Assembly: GCF_036492635.1 (NCBI RefSeq)
Contig: NZ_AP025305.1
Location: forward strand, 1,860,001 to 1,924,000
Reading direction: 5' to 3'
Length of the DNA stretch: 64,000 nucleotides
Origin: Aureibacter tunicatorum
Lineage (GTDB): Bacteria; Bacteroidota; Bacteroidia; Cytophagales; Cyclobacteriaceae
Both the position numbers and the translations under genes were made by a program. Within the stretch, counting starts at the first letter, position 1. Every line of letters begins with the position of its first letter. The notes beneath the pieces were generated by a model, which saw nothing but the letters and a program-made list of their open reading frames with translations, did not search any database and had not been told where the DNA came from. This document shows positions 52,726 through 62,000 of the stretch, piece after piece.

Positions 52726-55700
52726 ATGAAAAGACTCTACCTCTTTTTACTTTGTTTTTTTATGTCCATGGGGCTTTCAGCCCAAGAAATTTGGAACTGT
52801 GGAGCTCGTGAAATTACTGAACAAGAAAGATTTGAATTTAATCTGCAGTTGAATGAGATTAATGCCAAACGTCAGAAAGTTGATTTTGAAGAAATGACAT
52901 ATGTGCCGTTAAAACCACATGTAGTCAGAAGAAATGACGGTTCGGGAGGATTGCCTCTGGCAGATATAAATTCTATGGTAGCTTGGTTGAATAAATATTA
53001 TAGAGGTTCTAATTTGGAATTTTATCTTACAGGAGAACCAAATTATATTGATAGCGATCAATATTATAATTATTCTGCTGGTCAAGAAGGAGCCCTTGCA
53101 GCTGGCAATGATGTAACTAATGCAGCTAATGTATATTTTGTTAATTCAATAGATGGAGGGGGTGATTGTTACGGAACAATGGGGTATGCCTATTTTCCAC
53201 AAGATAATATTCGAACAACTAGAATTGTAATGAGAAATTGCGGTGTCGCGGTTGGAACAACAATGATTCATGAAGTTGGTCACTTTTTAGCTCTTCCTCA
53301 TACATTTGACCAGACTGGCCACGGAAGTAATGGTCAGCATTATCCAAATAGTCCGTTTGCAGAATTAGTCAATGGATCAAATTGTGCTACCGCTGGAGAT
53401 AAAATATGCGATACTCCTGCAGATCCAGGGGCTAACTTCTCGGTGCCAAATTGGAATAGAAATACTTGTGCTTATACGGGCAATGCAAGAGATGCTAATG
53501 GGCAAGTATATACTCCAGACATCAGAAATATAATGAGTTATTACTCTGGCTGTCAGGATCGGTTTACTGAGCAACAATACCGTAAAATGGAAGACGCTTT
53601 GGTGGTTAGAAAAAATCACAGATCTTATGATTTTTCTGACCCGTTTGATGATGTGAATATACCGGAAAATACAGCGTCCGTATCTTTGGATGGAAAAAAA
53701 GTAGCCATAAAGTGGGATGATGTCGCCAATAATGAAACGGGATATTTAATTGAAAGATCTGAAGTGTCAGCAACTGAAGGATTTAGAGCGATTGACTGGG
53801 GTGGAGTGGGTCCTGATGTTGAGCAGTTTGTTGATAATAGTGTTACTGCTGGAAAAACATACTATTACAGAGTGAAATCATCCAATGGACATGGAGCTAA
53901 ATATACTGATGTAACAGAGGTTACTGTAGATCCTACATTGTGTTTGCCATATTTTAACAATGGATGTGGAGCTGGAAGTATAAATTCAATTACTGTTGAA
54001 AGAAGTGATGGGAGTGGAGAGCCTGTATTAGAAAACTTGGAGTCTGGCTGTGATAGCTATTCAAGAAATCAATGGACAAAGTATAATTATCAAAGCTTTG
54101 TGAAGAAAGTTGATCCTGTGTTTTTAGGAATTGGATTAAATTATGATATCACACTTGAAAAGTCTTCAGTTTTAAATTACACATCAATTTGGATTGATCA
54201 TAATCAAGATGGTGTTTATTCTGATGACGAGAAAGTGTTGGATAATGCTGTTGGAAATACGTCTACGTTTACAGTTGTTAGCCCAAGAGGGCTTGAGGGG
54301 CATTCTACAATGCGAGTTATTTCTTCAAGCAGTCAAATAGCGGGACCTTGTGGTAATTATGATAAAGGCGAGGCCGAGGATTATCCTGTTATTATTCTTA
54401 ATGATGGGTTGCCTTGTGCGATATCGTCTATTAAAGCCGTAGAGGGAAGTCAGACTGCTTGTGAGGAAGAAACCAATCAATATAATCAAAAGGTTATCGT
54501 TGAATATGCTGATCAGCCATCAGCTGGAAAGTTGGTAGTTCAAGGACAAGAGTTTGAAATAACTGGGAGTCCTCAGGAAGTGGAACTAATTGGATTGCCT
54601 GCTGATGGACAAATGGTAAATGTTGAAGCTTATTTTTCCATTAAGCCTTTGTGTAAAAATGAAGTAGAAGGAGTTTTTAGATCTCCTGAAAGATGCGCGG
54701 CTTGTATTATCACAAACATATCAGCGGAAGGGGGAGAGCAAACAGCTTGTGATCCAATCACTAATTTTTATACTCAAGAAGTTATCGTTGAATATACTGA
54801 TGAGCCAGCTTCTGGTAAATTAGTTGTTAACGGACAGGAGTTTGAAATAACAGGAAGTCCTCAAAAGGTGATGTTGACTGAGTTGGATGCTACAGGAGAA
54901 GTTGTGGATGTTTCAGCTTATTTTACAGAAAAAGAAGGATGTTTCTTGGAAGCGGAGGAACTGTTTACCTCTCCTGAGGAGTGTTTGGCATGTCGCATAC
55001 CGGAAGTTACATTTGTAAGCCAAACGGATTGTGAACCTGAAACGAATACCTTTGACTTGACAGTTGAAGTGGCTCATCTAGCAGCGCCGGAGAGCGGCAA
55101 ATTGAAAATTGTCAATGATGATATATCTCAAGAATTTGATATTGAACAAAGTCCGCAAACGATTACGATCACAGGCTTGCCTTCTAATGGAAAAGGAGTG
55201 GATTTTAGAGCTTATTTTACAAAAAACACTGATTGCTCGAATGAATTCGAAGATGTTACGATAGCTCCAGAAAATTGTGAATATTGCGGAATCGTAGAAG
55301 TCAGGGATTCGGATCAAGAAGCTTGTAATCCTGAGACGAATACATATTTACAGACATTGACAGTGGTTCATAAGAAGGCACCTAAGACGGGTAATTTAGT
55401 GGTCGAAGTCAGCGGCATTGCAGATCCAATTATTGTTCCGATAAAGCCTTTGGATCAAGATGCTGATGGAGTAGAGGTAGAGCAAGAAGTTCAGTTTGAA
55501 GTAAACTCAGATATGGCAGTGCACGATGTTGTAGTTTATTTTGATAATGATACAGAGTGCAGAGGGGAGTTTTTGGAGGCATTTACAGCACTGGAAAATT
55601 GCGAGCCTTGTAATATTACAGGCATTGATGTAGATGTGATAGATCAAACAAGTTGTAATCCTGAAAATAACGAATACTCGCAATCAATTACTGTTCATTT

Positions 55701-58590
55701 TGAGCATTCGCCTAAAGTTGATGGTCAGCTAGTGGTTGTGGCAAGTCAAGATGGAGATGAGATTAAAACTTATGAGGTTGATGTATTGAATAGGAGAAAA
55801 GATCCTGTTTCTATTGATTTGGACGGGTTGCCATCTGATTGGGAGTACGTTGATTTAAGAGTTTATTTTTCGGAAGATGAAAGCTGTGTTTATGAAATGG
55901 AAGATGCTTTCAGAGCTCCTGAGAATTGTTTGCCATGTGTTATCGAAAGCGTAACTTTTGTGGGCGAAGAAGATGAGTTGATTTGCGACCCGGAAACAAA
56001 TGAGTATGAAGCTTCATTGTTGTTCTCTTATCAATATCCTCCTACAAGCCAAGGAGTGAAGCAAGGGCAAATTAAAGTTCAAATCAATGACGAGTATGAG
56101 AAGTTTTTTGATATTGAGGAAAGCCCGCAATTATTAGTATTGGATAAGCTTAAGTCGAACGGAAAGTTTCAAAATGTAGAGGTATTCTTTACCGCTGATA
56201 ATCGATGCTCTGAATATAAACCGAAACTATTCAAGGCTCCTGAAAATTGCGAACCGTGTACTATTCTTGACGTAAGAGTTGATCAAGAAAAACAGTCATT
56301 ATGTAATCCTGCGACTAATACATATTCTCAAGAATTGATTGTGGAATATAAGAAAGCTCCTAAGTCAGGATATTTGGTGGTGAATGAACAACAATTTGCA
56401 ATTACTTCTAGTCCGCAAAGAGTTAAATTGTTGAATTTGGAGTCTAATGGAGAGCCTGTAAATATTTCTGTTCATTTTGATGAATCGGAAGAGGAATGTT
56501 TATGGTATCAAGAAGAGGTGTTCATAGCCCCAGAGAATTGTTTGCCTTGTGTAATATCGAGCGTTGAGGAGTTGGATGATAGTAAAGAGATTGTTTCTAA
56601 TTACCTATTTAATCAAACAGTACGAATTTCATTTGCACAAGCTAAGGGAGACGTATTAGTGGTGAATAATAAAGAGTATGAAGTTGATTCCAATGCCCCA
56701 TTTGCTGATATTAAGATTGAAAATTTAGTAAGAGATGGGTTTGATAAGGAAGTGTTTGCTTACTTCAAAGATGAGCCAAGCTGCTCTATTGAAGGTGAAG
56801 TTTCAGGAATGGAGCCGAATAGGGAGTGTGAAATTGAGCAAGTTATAGCTAATACTACGTCTTCATGCGATCCAGAGACAGGTTTGTTTAATCAGCAAAT
56901 TACGGTTTTCTACAAGGATCAGCCTGAGGGAAGTATGCTTGCGATTGACCTCTTGGATGGGTATTTGGAAGAGTTTGAAGTAACAGGAAGCCCGCAAACT
57001 ATTACATTGGAAGGCGTTAAGGCAAATGGTTTTACAAGAAGTGTGATGGTTGCTTTTACTCAAGCTAACGGAGGTTGCATAGCGAAGTTTGATGATGTGT
57101 TTACAGCTCCTAGTGAATGCCTGCCTTGTGAGTTGAATGTTGAGGTAGGAGAAACTAGCGAGTGTTATGAAGGAGGGAAATTCGATCAAGATATATTGAT
57201 AAGCTTTGAGAATCATGATTTGTCAGGCTATTTTGTTGTAAATGGCAGATCATATGAAGTAGAGTCCAATCCTCAAATGATCACAATGAAAGGACTTTCT
57301 GCTGATGGCGAAAGTCATGATCTGTATGTGAGGTTTTCAGATACTGAAGCTTGCAACTTTGAAGAGGAGAGTGCTTATCAAGCTCCTGAACCATGCAAAG
57401 AATTGTCTGCTTGTCCAATTTTGAACGTGGTATTGTTAGATCTTGACCAATGCCTTGAAAATGGAATGGAGTATACTCAAGGTGTTAAAGTATATCATGA
57501 AGATTTGGCGGAAGATGACAAGATTATAGTAAACGGCATTGCATATGCTGTTGAAGCTAGTCCTCAGCTTATTGAATTGGATTTAGTTCATGATAGTTCT
57601 AGCTCTAACGAGGTTGTTATAAGCGTGGAAGGCTATAACACATGCAATATTGAGCCATTGAATACAGATGTTCAAACTTGTGAGGAAGAAAAAGAAACTT
57701 GTGAAATTATAAGTGTGGAGAAGCTGGGAATAGGCAATATTGATCCTATAAGCAGTACCATGACAATGAATGTGGGAATTACCTTTGAGGACTGTGAATT
57801 GGCTGGAAATGTTTTGTTGGAGGTGATGACTAATATTGAAGGCAAGCAAGTTGAGAGGTTTATTGTTCCAAAGTCTCAGAACAAGACTTATTTTGAATAC
57901 AGTATTCCTAATGTGCCGTATGGAAATGGAATTGAATTATATACTATTGGAGCTGGGTTTTCTTTGGACTTTAATACTCAAATGAAGACTCTAGATGTAT
58001 CGTTGAGCGCTTCAGAAAAGAAAGCTTTGGAAGTGGCATCATGTTCTATTAATTCAATATCTCATGACCCTGCCTCAATTCAATGCAATGGATACATTTA
58101 TAACTTGACTATTTATATCGAGCATGATAATGCTCCTTCTACAGGTTCATTGGTTGTTAATGGAGTGGAGTTCGAGATAAAAGATAGCCCGCAAGAAGTT
58201 GTTTTGGAAGGAAATATGTCATCAGATGCTTTATTGACGGTGGAAGCTTATTTCAGTAAAAACTCAGATTGCAGATATTCGGAGACTTTTGAAGTGTCAG
58301 AAGCAAGCCGTTGCAAGGATATTACTTCAATTGATGAGGCGAATTCATTAGAATTACAGATTTCGCCAGTGCCGGTGACTGATAATATGAATATTAGATC
58401 AGTTTCTGAAGGAGAGAGATTCATTAGAATATTTGACTTAAACGGTAGTGTGGTGTTTGAAGCCATGATGAAAGTTGGTGAAAGTGAAATCAATTTAGAT
58501 GTGTCCAAGCTGTTGTCTGGAATTTATATTGTGGAGATAATGTCGAAACAAAGTGGTTTTGCTGAAAGAGTTAAAGTAATTAAGAAGTAG
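52726..58590 (+). CDS. Giant secreted M43-type metalloprotease with 13 Cys-bounded repeats and T9SS signal
   Basis: The 1954-residue protein has a signal peptide ending LSAQE. The M43-like peptidase domain (about 55-305) has its zinc motif at His182 (HEVGHFLALPHTF) and the met-turn NIMSYYSGC. An FN3 domain covers about 310-400 (IKWDDVANNETGYLIERS) and a GEVED domain about 405-560 (ending KGEAEDYPVIIL). Residues 564-1865 are 13 tandem repeats of about 100 residues. The typical repeat opens C-x-I-x-x-(V/I), has Q-x-x-C-(N/D/E)-P-E-T-N, then S-G-x-L-V-V, the F-E-I-x-x-S-P-Q motif, A-Y-F-x5-C and closes A-P-E-x-C-x-P-C. The twelfth repeat lacks several Cys. A T9SS sorting domain ends the protein (LQISPVPVTDN, LLSGIYIVEI). 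I do not recognise the repeat family. Confidence 0.88.
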   Translation: MKRLYLFLLCFFMSMGLSAQEIWNCGAREITEQERFEFNLQLNEINAKRQKVDFEEMTYVPLKPHVVRRNDGSGGLPLADINSMVAWLNKYYRGSNLEFYLTGEPNYIDSDQYYNYSAGQEGALAAGNDVTNAANVYFVNSIDGGGDCYGTMGYAYFPQDNIRTTRIVMRNCGVAVGTTMIHEVGHFLALPHTFDQTGHGSNGQHYPNSPFAELVNGSNCATAGDKICDTPADPGANFSVPNWNRNTCAYTGNARDANGQVYTPDIRNIMSYYSGCQDRFTEQQYRKMEDALVVRKNHRSYDFSDPFDDVNIPENTASVSLDGKKVAIKWDDVANNETGYLIERSEVSATEGFRAIDWGGVGPDVEQFVDNSVTAGKTYYYRVKSSNGHGAKYTDVTEVTVDPTLCLPYFNNGCGAGSINSITVERSDGSGEPVLENLESGCDSYSRNQWTKYNYQSFVKKVDPVFLGIGLNYDITLEKSSVLNYTSIWIDHNQDGVYSDDEKVLDNAVGNTSTFTVVSPRGLEGHSTMRVISSSSQIAGPCGNYDKGEAEDYPVIILNDGLPCAISSIKAVEGSQTACEEETNQYNQKVIVEYADQPSAGKLVVQGQEFEITGSPQEVELIGLPADGQMVNVEAYFSIKPLCKNEVEGVFRSPERCAACIITNISAEGGEQTACDPITNFYTQEVIVEYTDEPASGKLVVNGQEFEITGSPQKVMLTELDATGEVVDVSAYFTEKEGCFLEAEELFTSPEECLACRIPEVTFVSQTDCEPETNTFDLTVEVAHLAAPESGKLKIVNDDISQEFDIEQSPQTITITGLPSNGKGVDFRAYFTKNTDCSNEFEDVTIAPENCEYCGIVEVRDSDQEACNPETNTYLQTLTVVHKKAPKTGNLVVEVSGIADPIIVPIKPLDQDADGVEVEQEVQFEVNSDMAVHDVVVYFDNDTECRGEFLEAFTALENCEPCNITGIDVDVIDQTSCNPENNEYSQSITVHFEHSPKVDGQLVVVASQDGDEIKTYEVDVLNRRKDPVSIDLDGLPSDWEYVDLRVYFSEDESCVYEMEDAFRAPENCLPCVIESVTFVGEEDELICDPETNEYEASLLFSYQYPPTSQGVKQGQIKVQINDEYEKFFDIEESPQLLVLDKLKSNGKFQNVEVFFTADNRCSEYKPKLFKAPENCEPCTILDVRVDQEKQSLCNPATNTYSQELIVEYKKAPKSGYLVVNEQQFAITSSPQRVKLLNLESNGEPVNISVHFDESEEECLWYQEEVFIAPENCLPCVISSVEELDDSKEIVSNYLFNQTVRISFAQAKGDVLVVNNKEYEVDSNAPFADIKIENLVRDGFDKEVFAYFKDEPSCSIEGEVSGMEPNRECEIEQVIANTTSSCDPETGLFNQQITVFYKDQPEGSMLAIDLLDGYLEEFEVTGSPQTITLEGVKANGFTRSVMVAFTQANGGCIAKFDDVFTAPSECLPCELNVEVGETSECYEGGKFDQDILISFENHDLSGYFVVNGRSYEVESNPQMITMKGLSADGESHDLYVRFSDTEACNFEEESAYQAPEPCKELSACPILNVVLLDLDQCLENGMEYTQGVKVYHEDLAEDDKIIVNGIAYAVEASPQLIELDLVHDSSSSNEVVISVEGYNTCNIEPLNTDVQTCEEEKETCEIISVEKLGIGNIDPISSTMTMNVGITFEDCELAGNVLLEVMTNIEGKQVERFIVPKSQNKTYFEYSIPNVPYGNGIELYTIGAGFSLDFNTQMKTLDVSLSASEKKALEVASCSINSISHDPASIQCNGYIYNLTIYIEHDNAPSTGSLVVNGVEFEIKDSPQEVVLEGNMSSDALLTVEAYFSKNSDCRYSETFEVSEASRCKDITSIDEANSLELQISPVPVTDNMNIRSVSEGERFIRIFDLNGSVVFEAMMKVGESEINLDVSKLLSGIYIVEIMSKQSGFAERVKVIKK
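54415..58320 (+). repeat. Coding array of 13 diverged repeats (about 300 bp each)
   Basis: Protein-level repetition with a strict Cys pattern (C at start, C after about 13-16, C in A-Y-F-x5-C and C-x-P-C at the end), while the DNA copies have diverged. This excludes a recent array expansion. Confidence 0.85.
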
Positions 58591-58611
58591 AAATTCAGAT
58601 TTTAATAAATA

Positions 58612-58646
58612 GAGAGGCTGTCTTATAAGTAGACAGCCTCTTTTTA
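58612..58646 (+). terminator. Terminator of the giant protease gene
   Basis: GAGGCTGTCT and AGACAGCCTC form a perfect 10-bp stem with a seven-base loop, followed by five T. Confidence 0.92.
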
Positions 58647-59028
58647 TTTATTTTAAAAATTTGTAACACAAGGTGATTAAGACTCATAGTCTTGAGTTAT
58701 GCGTTTTAGTTTGTGATATTGAGTTAGAAGCTCGTATAATTTGGCGGGCATGACATTTTTGGAATATTAGTATTTATCAGAATGATATATAAACTTTTAG
58801 ATGATTACCACTAATGGTTATTAAATGTGAATGAGTCAATTGTTAAAATGCGTTTGTTTTTTCTCTCGATAGAAATAAGCGCATTTTTTATTTATTATGA
58901 TTAGGATTAAAATATTTTTAATATATATCATGGTATTTAGTTTGGATTTTCATTGAAACTATATGCTTTTTGCATTTAATCTATTAAATTTTTAATTTGT
59001 AGTTATATTTTCTTTAAAACATACAAAT
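58647..59028. other. Spacer with a second terminator-like hairpin
   Basis: No coding frame is evident. AAGACT-CAT-AGTCTT (58679-58693) overlaps a second palindrome ACTCA...TGAGT. A distant stem AAAATGCG / CGCATTTTTT (58845-58889) followed by T would end a transcript coming from upstream. The promoter of the next protease gene is not identified. Confidence 0.4.
58845..58889 (+). terminator. Terminator-like hairpin in the spacer
   Basis: AAAATGCG and CGCATTTT pair across a 27-nt loop, followed by TT. It has no known gene immediately upstream, since the previous gene already has a strong terminator. Confidence 0.45.
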
Positions 59029-62000
59029 ATGCTACAAAAACTACACAGTGTATGGATATTGATGTTGTTGACTATGGGGAGTTTATGGGCTCAAGTTGGC
59101 AACGATATTCCTAAACCATGCAAGGTTCAAGTGGACATTTCGACCACAGAAAATATTTCGAAAAGGACTAAAGCGGACCATGTGCCTTGGTATCCTCAGG
59201 ATGGAAAATTTATAATCCCGGTTGTATTCCATATTTTTGGCGATGATTTCGCTGGGAAGAAAATGACGGTTGAAATTGTAGAGGAAGCTTTAAGACTTAC
59301 CAATGAAGACTTTCAAGGATTAAGGGATGATTTCCAGACAATCATGGATGAGTTTCAAGATGATAAACAGGCGATGAATATTGAGTTTAAATTAGCTCAA
59401 TTAGATCCAAATGGTAATCCTACGACAGGAGTAACTTTTAATCCTGTCAGAGCCGGTTTTGGTAATGGGGGCGGTTATGATAATGAAATCAGAAAATTCG
59501 CATGGGATAATCGTAAATACATGAATGTTTATATCATGCTTGATCTTTATGATGATGGTGATTTTTATAATTCTGGAGTTGCTTGGTTACCAGAACAAGG
59601 TGAGGCAAGTAATATGATGGAAAATAATACAGCCAGAGTTGTTCACAATGGAAGGTATGTGGGGTCTAATACCAATGAAAATTTCAGATCAGTATTAACA
59701 CATGAGTTTGGACATTATTTGGGACTACGACATGTTTTTAATCAGGGGTGCAGCGCTAACAATGATGATGATCATGTAGAAGATACTCCAAAGAAATCAG
59801 GAAGTTCTAGACAAGAAAAGGGATCGCTTAATTGCTTTGATGAAGTGATGAATGTAGAAAACTTTATGGATTATACTGATTATTATGCGATGTTCACTAA
59901 AGGACAGGTTGGCAGAATGACAAGTCAGGAAGCAGGATTAAGAAACCCTCAAAGAATTAGTTTGTGGCAGGAGTCTAACCTAGTGGCTACGGGTGTTTCT
60001 GAAAGGAGTCCGATAGGCAAATACTTGAGATATTCATTGACAGATCTAACAGAAGGTTTGTCCAATGATGGTTCAATTGGAGATTCACTAGTGATTTTTG
60101 CAAAAGGAGGGTTAGAGTTTGCTAAGTCAGCTGGAGAAACGTGGGTTTCTGGAACGGATTTTACAATAGCGAATTTGCCAGAAGGTTTGACGGCTAAAAT
60201 CGTTACTAGAAATACTACTGAAGCTGTCTTGACAATTGAAGGCAATGCTCAGAGTCATGGAGCTGGCGATTTGGTAAGTAATGTAAGTTTGTCCGTGTTA
60301 GGAACTGGATTGAGCGGAGGTATTGATGGAGTAAGCGACGCGTCAAAAAGTGATATTAGACTAATTTTCAATGACCCTAATGAGGATTATTGCCATCCTT
60401 TATATATAGATGCTAATTATTCAAGTATCACATCAGTGACAATTGACGGTAATGAATATACATCAGAAAATGATAACTATTCGAATTACATCGGCAAGTA
60501 TATTCATAGAAAAAATAAAGGAGATGAGTTTACAGTAAGTATTAGAGCTACTAGAGGACGTTCAAGTACGACAGGGATCAGAGCCATGAGGCTTTGGGTT
60601 GATTGGAATCAAAATAAGTTTTTTGATGAAGATGAATCTTTGGAAGATCATCAGTTCAAATTTGAAGATGCGGATGAAAATGGGCATTACGTAAGAAATA
60701 TTACGATTACGGTTCCGGATGACGCTAAAGAAGGATTGACAGGTATAAGAACTATGGTACATTATGTTGGAGGAGGAATTGAAAACTCGTGTAGCATGTA
60801 TAGTTCTGGAGAAGTAGAGGATTATGGTTTGTATATTATTCCTGAGAATGCTCCTTTGAAAGCTGATTTTGTATATGGAAGAGAGGGGGAGTTGTTAGCT
60901 TACCCGGCAAGTTTTAATGATATAAGTACAAGTCCAAAAGATAACCCTATTGTAAAATGGGAATGGTCTTTTCCTGGAGGGACTCCGGATGTATTTGAAG
61001 GTCAAAATCCTCCGGATATCATTTATGAAGAAGTAGGTACCTATAGCGCGTCACTTAAAATTACAGACAGTGAAGGTAATACTGATCAAATCACAAAGAC
61101 CGATATCATTACGACAACATTTGAGTATTGCACACCTACATTTTCATATGGAGGTTATACGCATATCACAAACTTGAAGTTTGCAGGCATTGATAACACA
61201 ACAGCTCAAGGTTACAGCTATGAGGATAATTACAATACAATAGCAGGAACCGTCCAAACGGGAGAAAGATACCCTCTAACCGTAACGATTAATAAAGGAA
61301 ATTCCGGTGAGTTAGATAAAAATAGGTTGCAAGTTTGGATAGACTGGAATTATAACAGCATGTTTGAGGACAGCGAGCTTGTGTTGAGTGATCCGTATTC
61401 TAATTTGGATATTGATGGCGATGGTAACTATACAGCCACAAAAATGATAACTGTTCCAATAGGTGCTGATATAGGCAAAAGGGTTGCGATGAGAGCGACT
61501 GTTCACTATGTGCAAGGAAGTGATGGTGATGATGCCTGTGGTAATCTTGATAGCGGTAATACGGAAGATTATGGTATTATTATAGAAAAAGGTTCTAAAA
61601 CTATAAATGCTACGTTTATAGCTGATGATAATAATCCTGTGCCGACACAGCAAGTTCAGTTTACAGCCTTGACTGAGACTACTCAAGGTGTTAAAGGAGA
61701 TTCATGGGAATGGACTTTTGAGGGTGGCGAACCTGCTTCATTTATAGGTGAAGTTCCTCCGGTTGTGGTTTATGATCAAGAAGGATCTTATGATGTGACA
61801 CTTAAAGTAACTTCTTCAACGGGTGAAGTTATTACGATTACTGAATCGGATTTTATAGTAGTTGAATACAAACTTTGCGAGGTGACGACCGAATGGTGGG
61901 GATATCCTTATATTAAGAGTGTTGAGTTAGGAGCAATAAACAATTCAACGAGCAACGATAATAGATCAGTTGATTATATTGACGAGTTGGCGACAACAGC

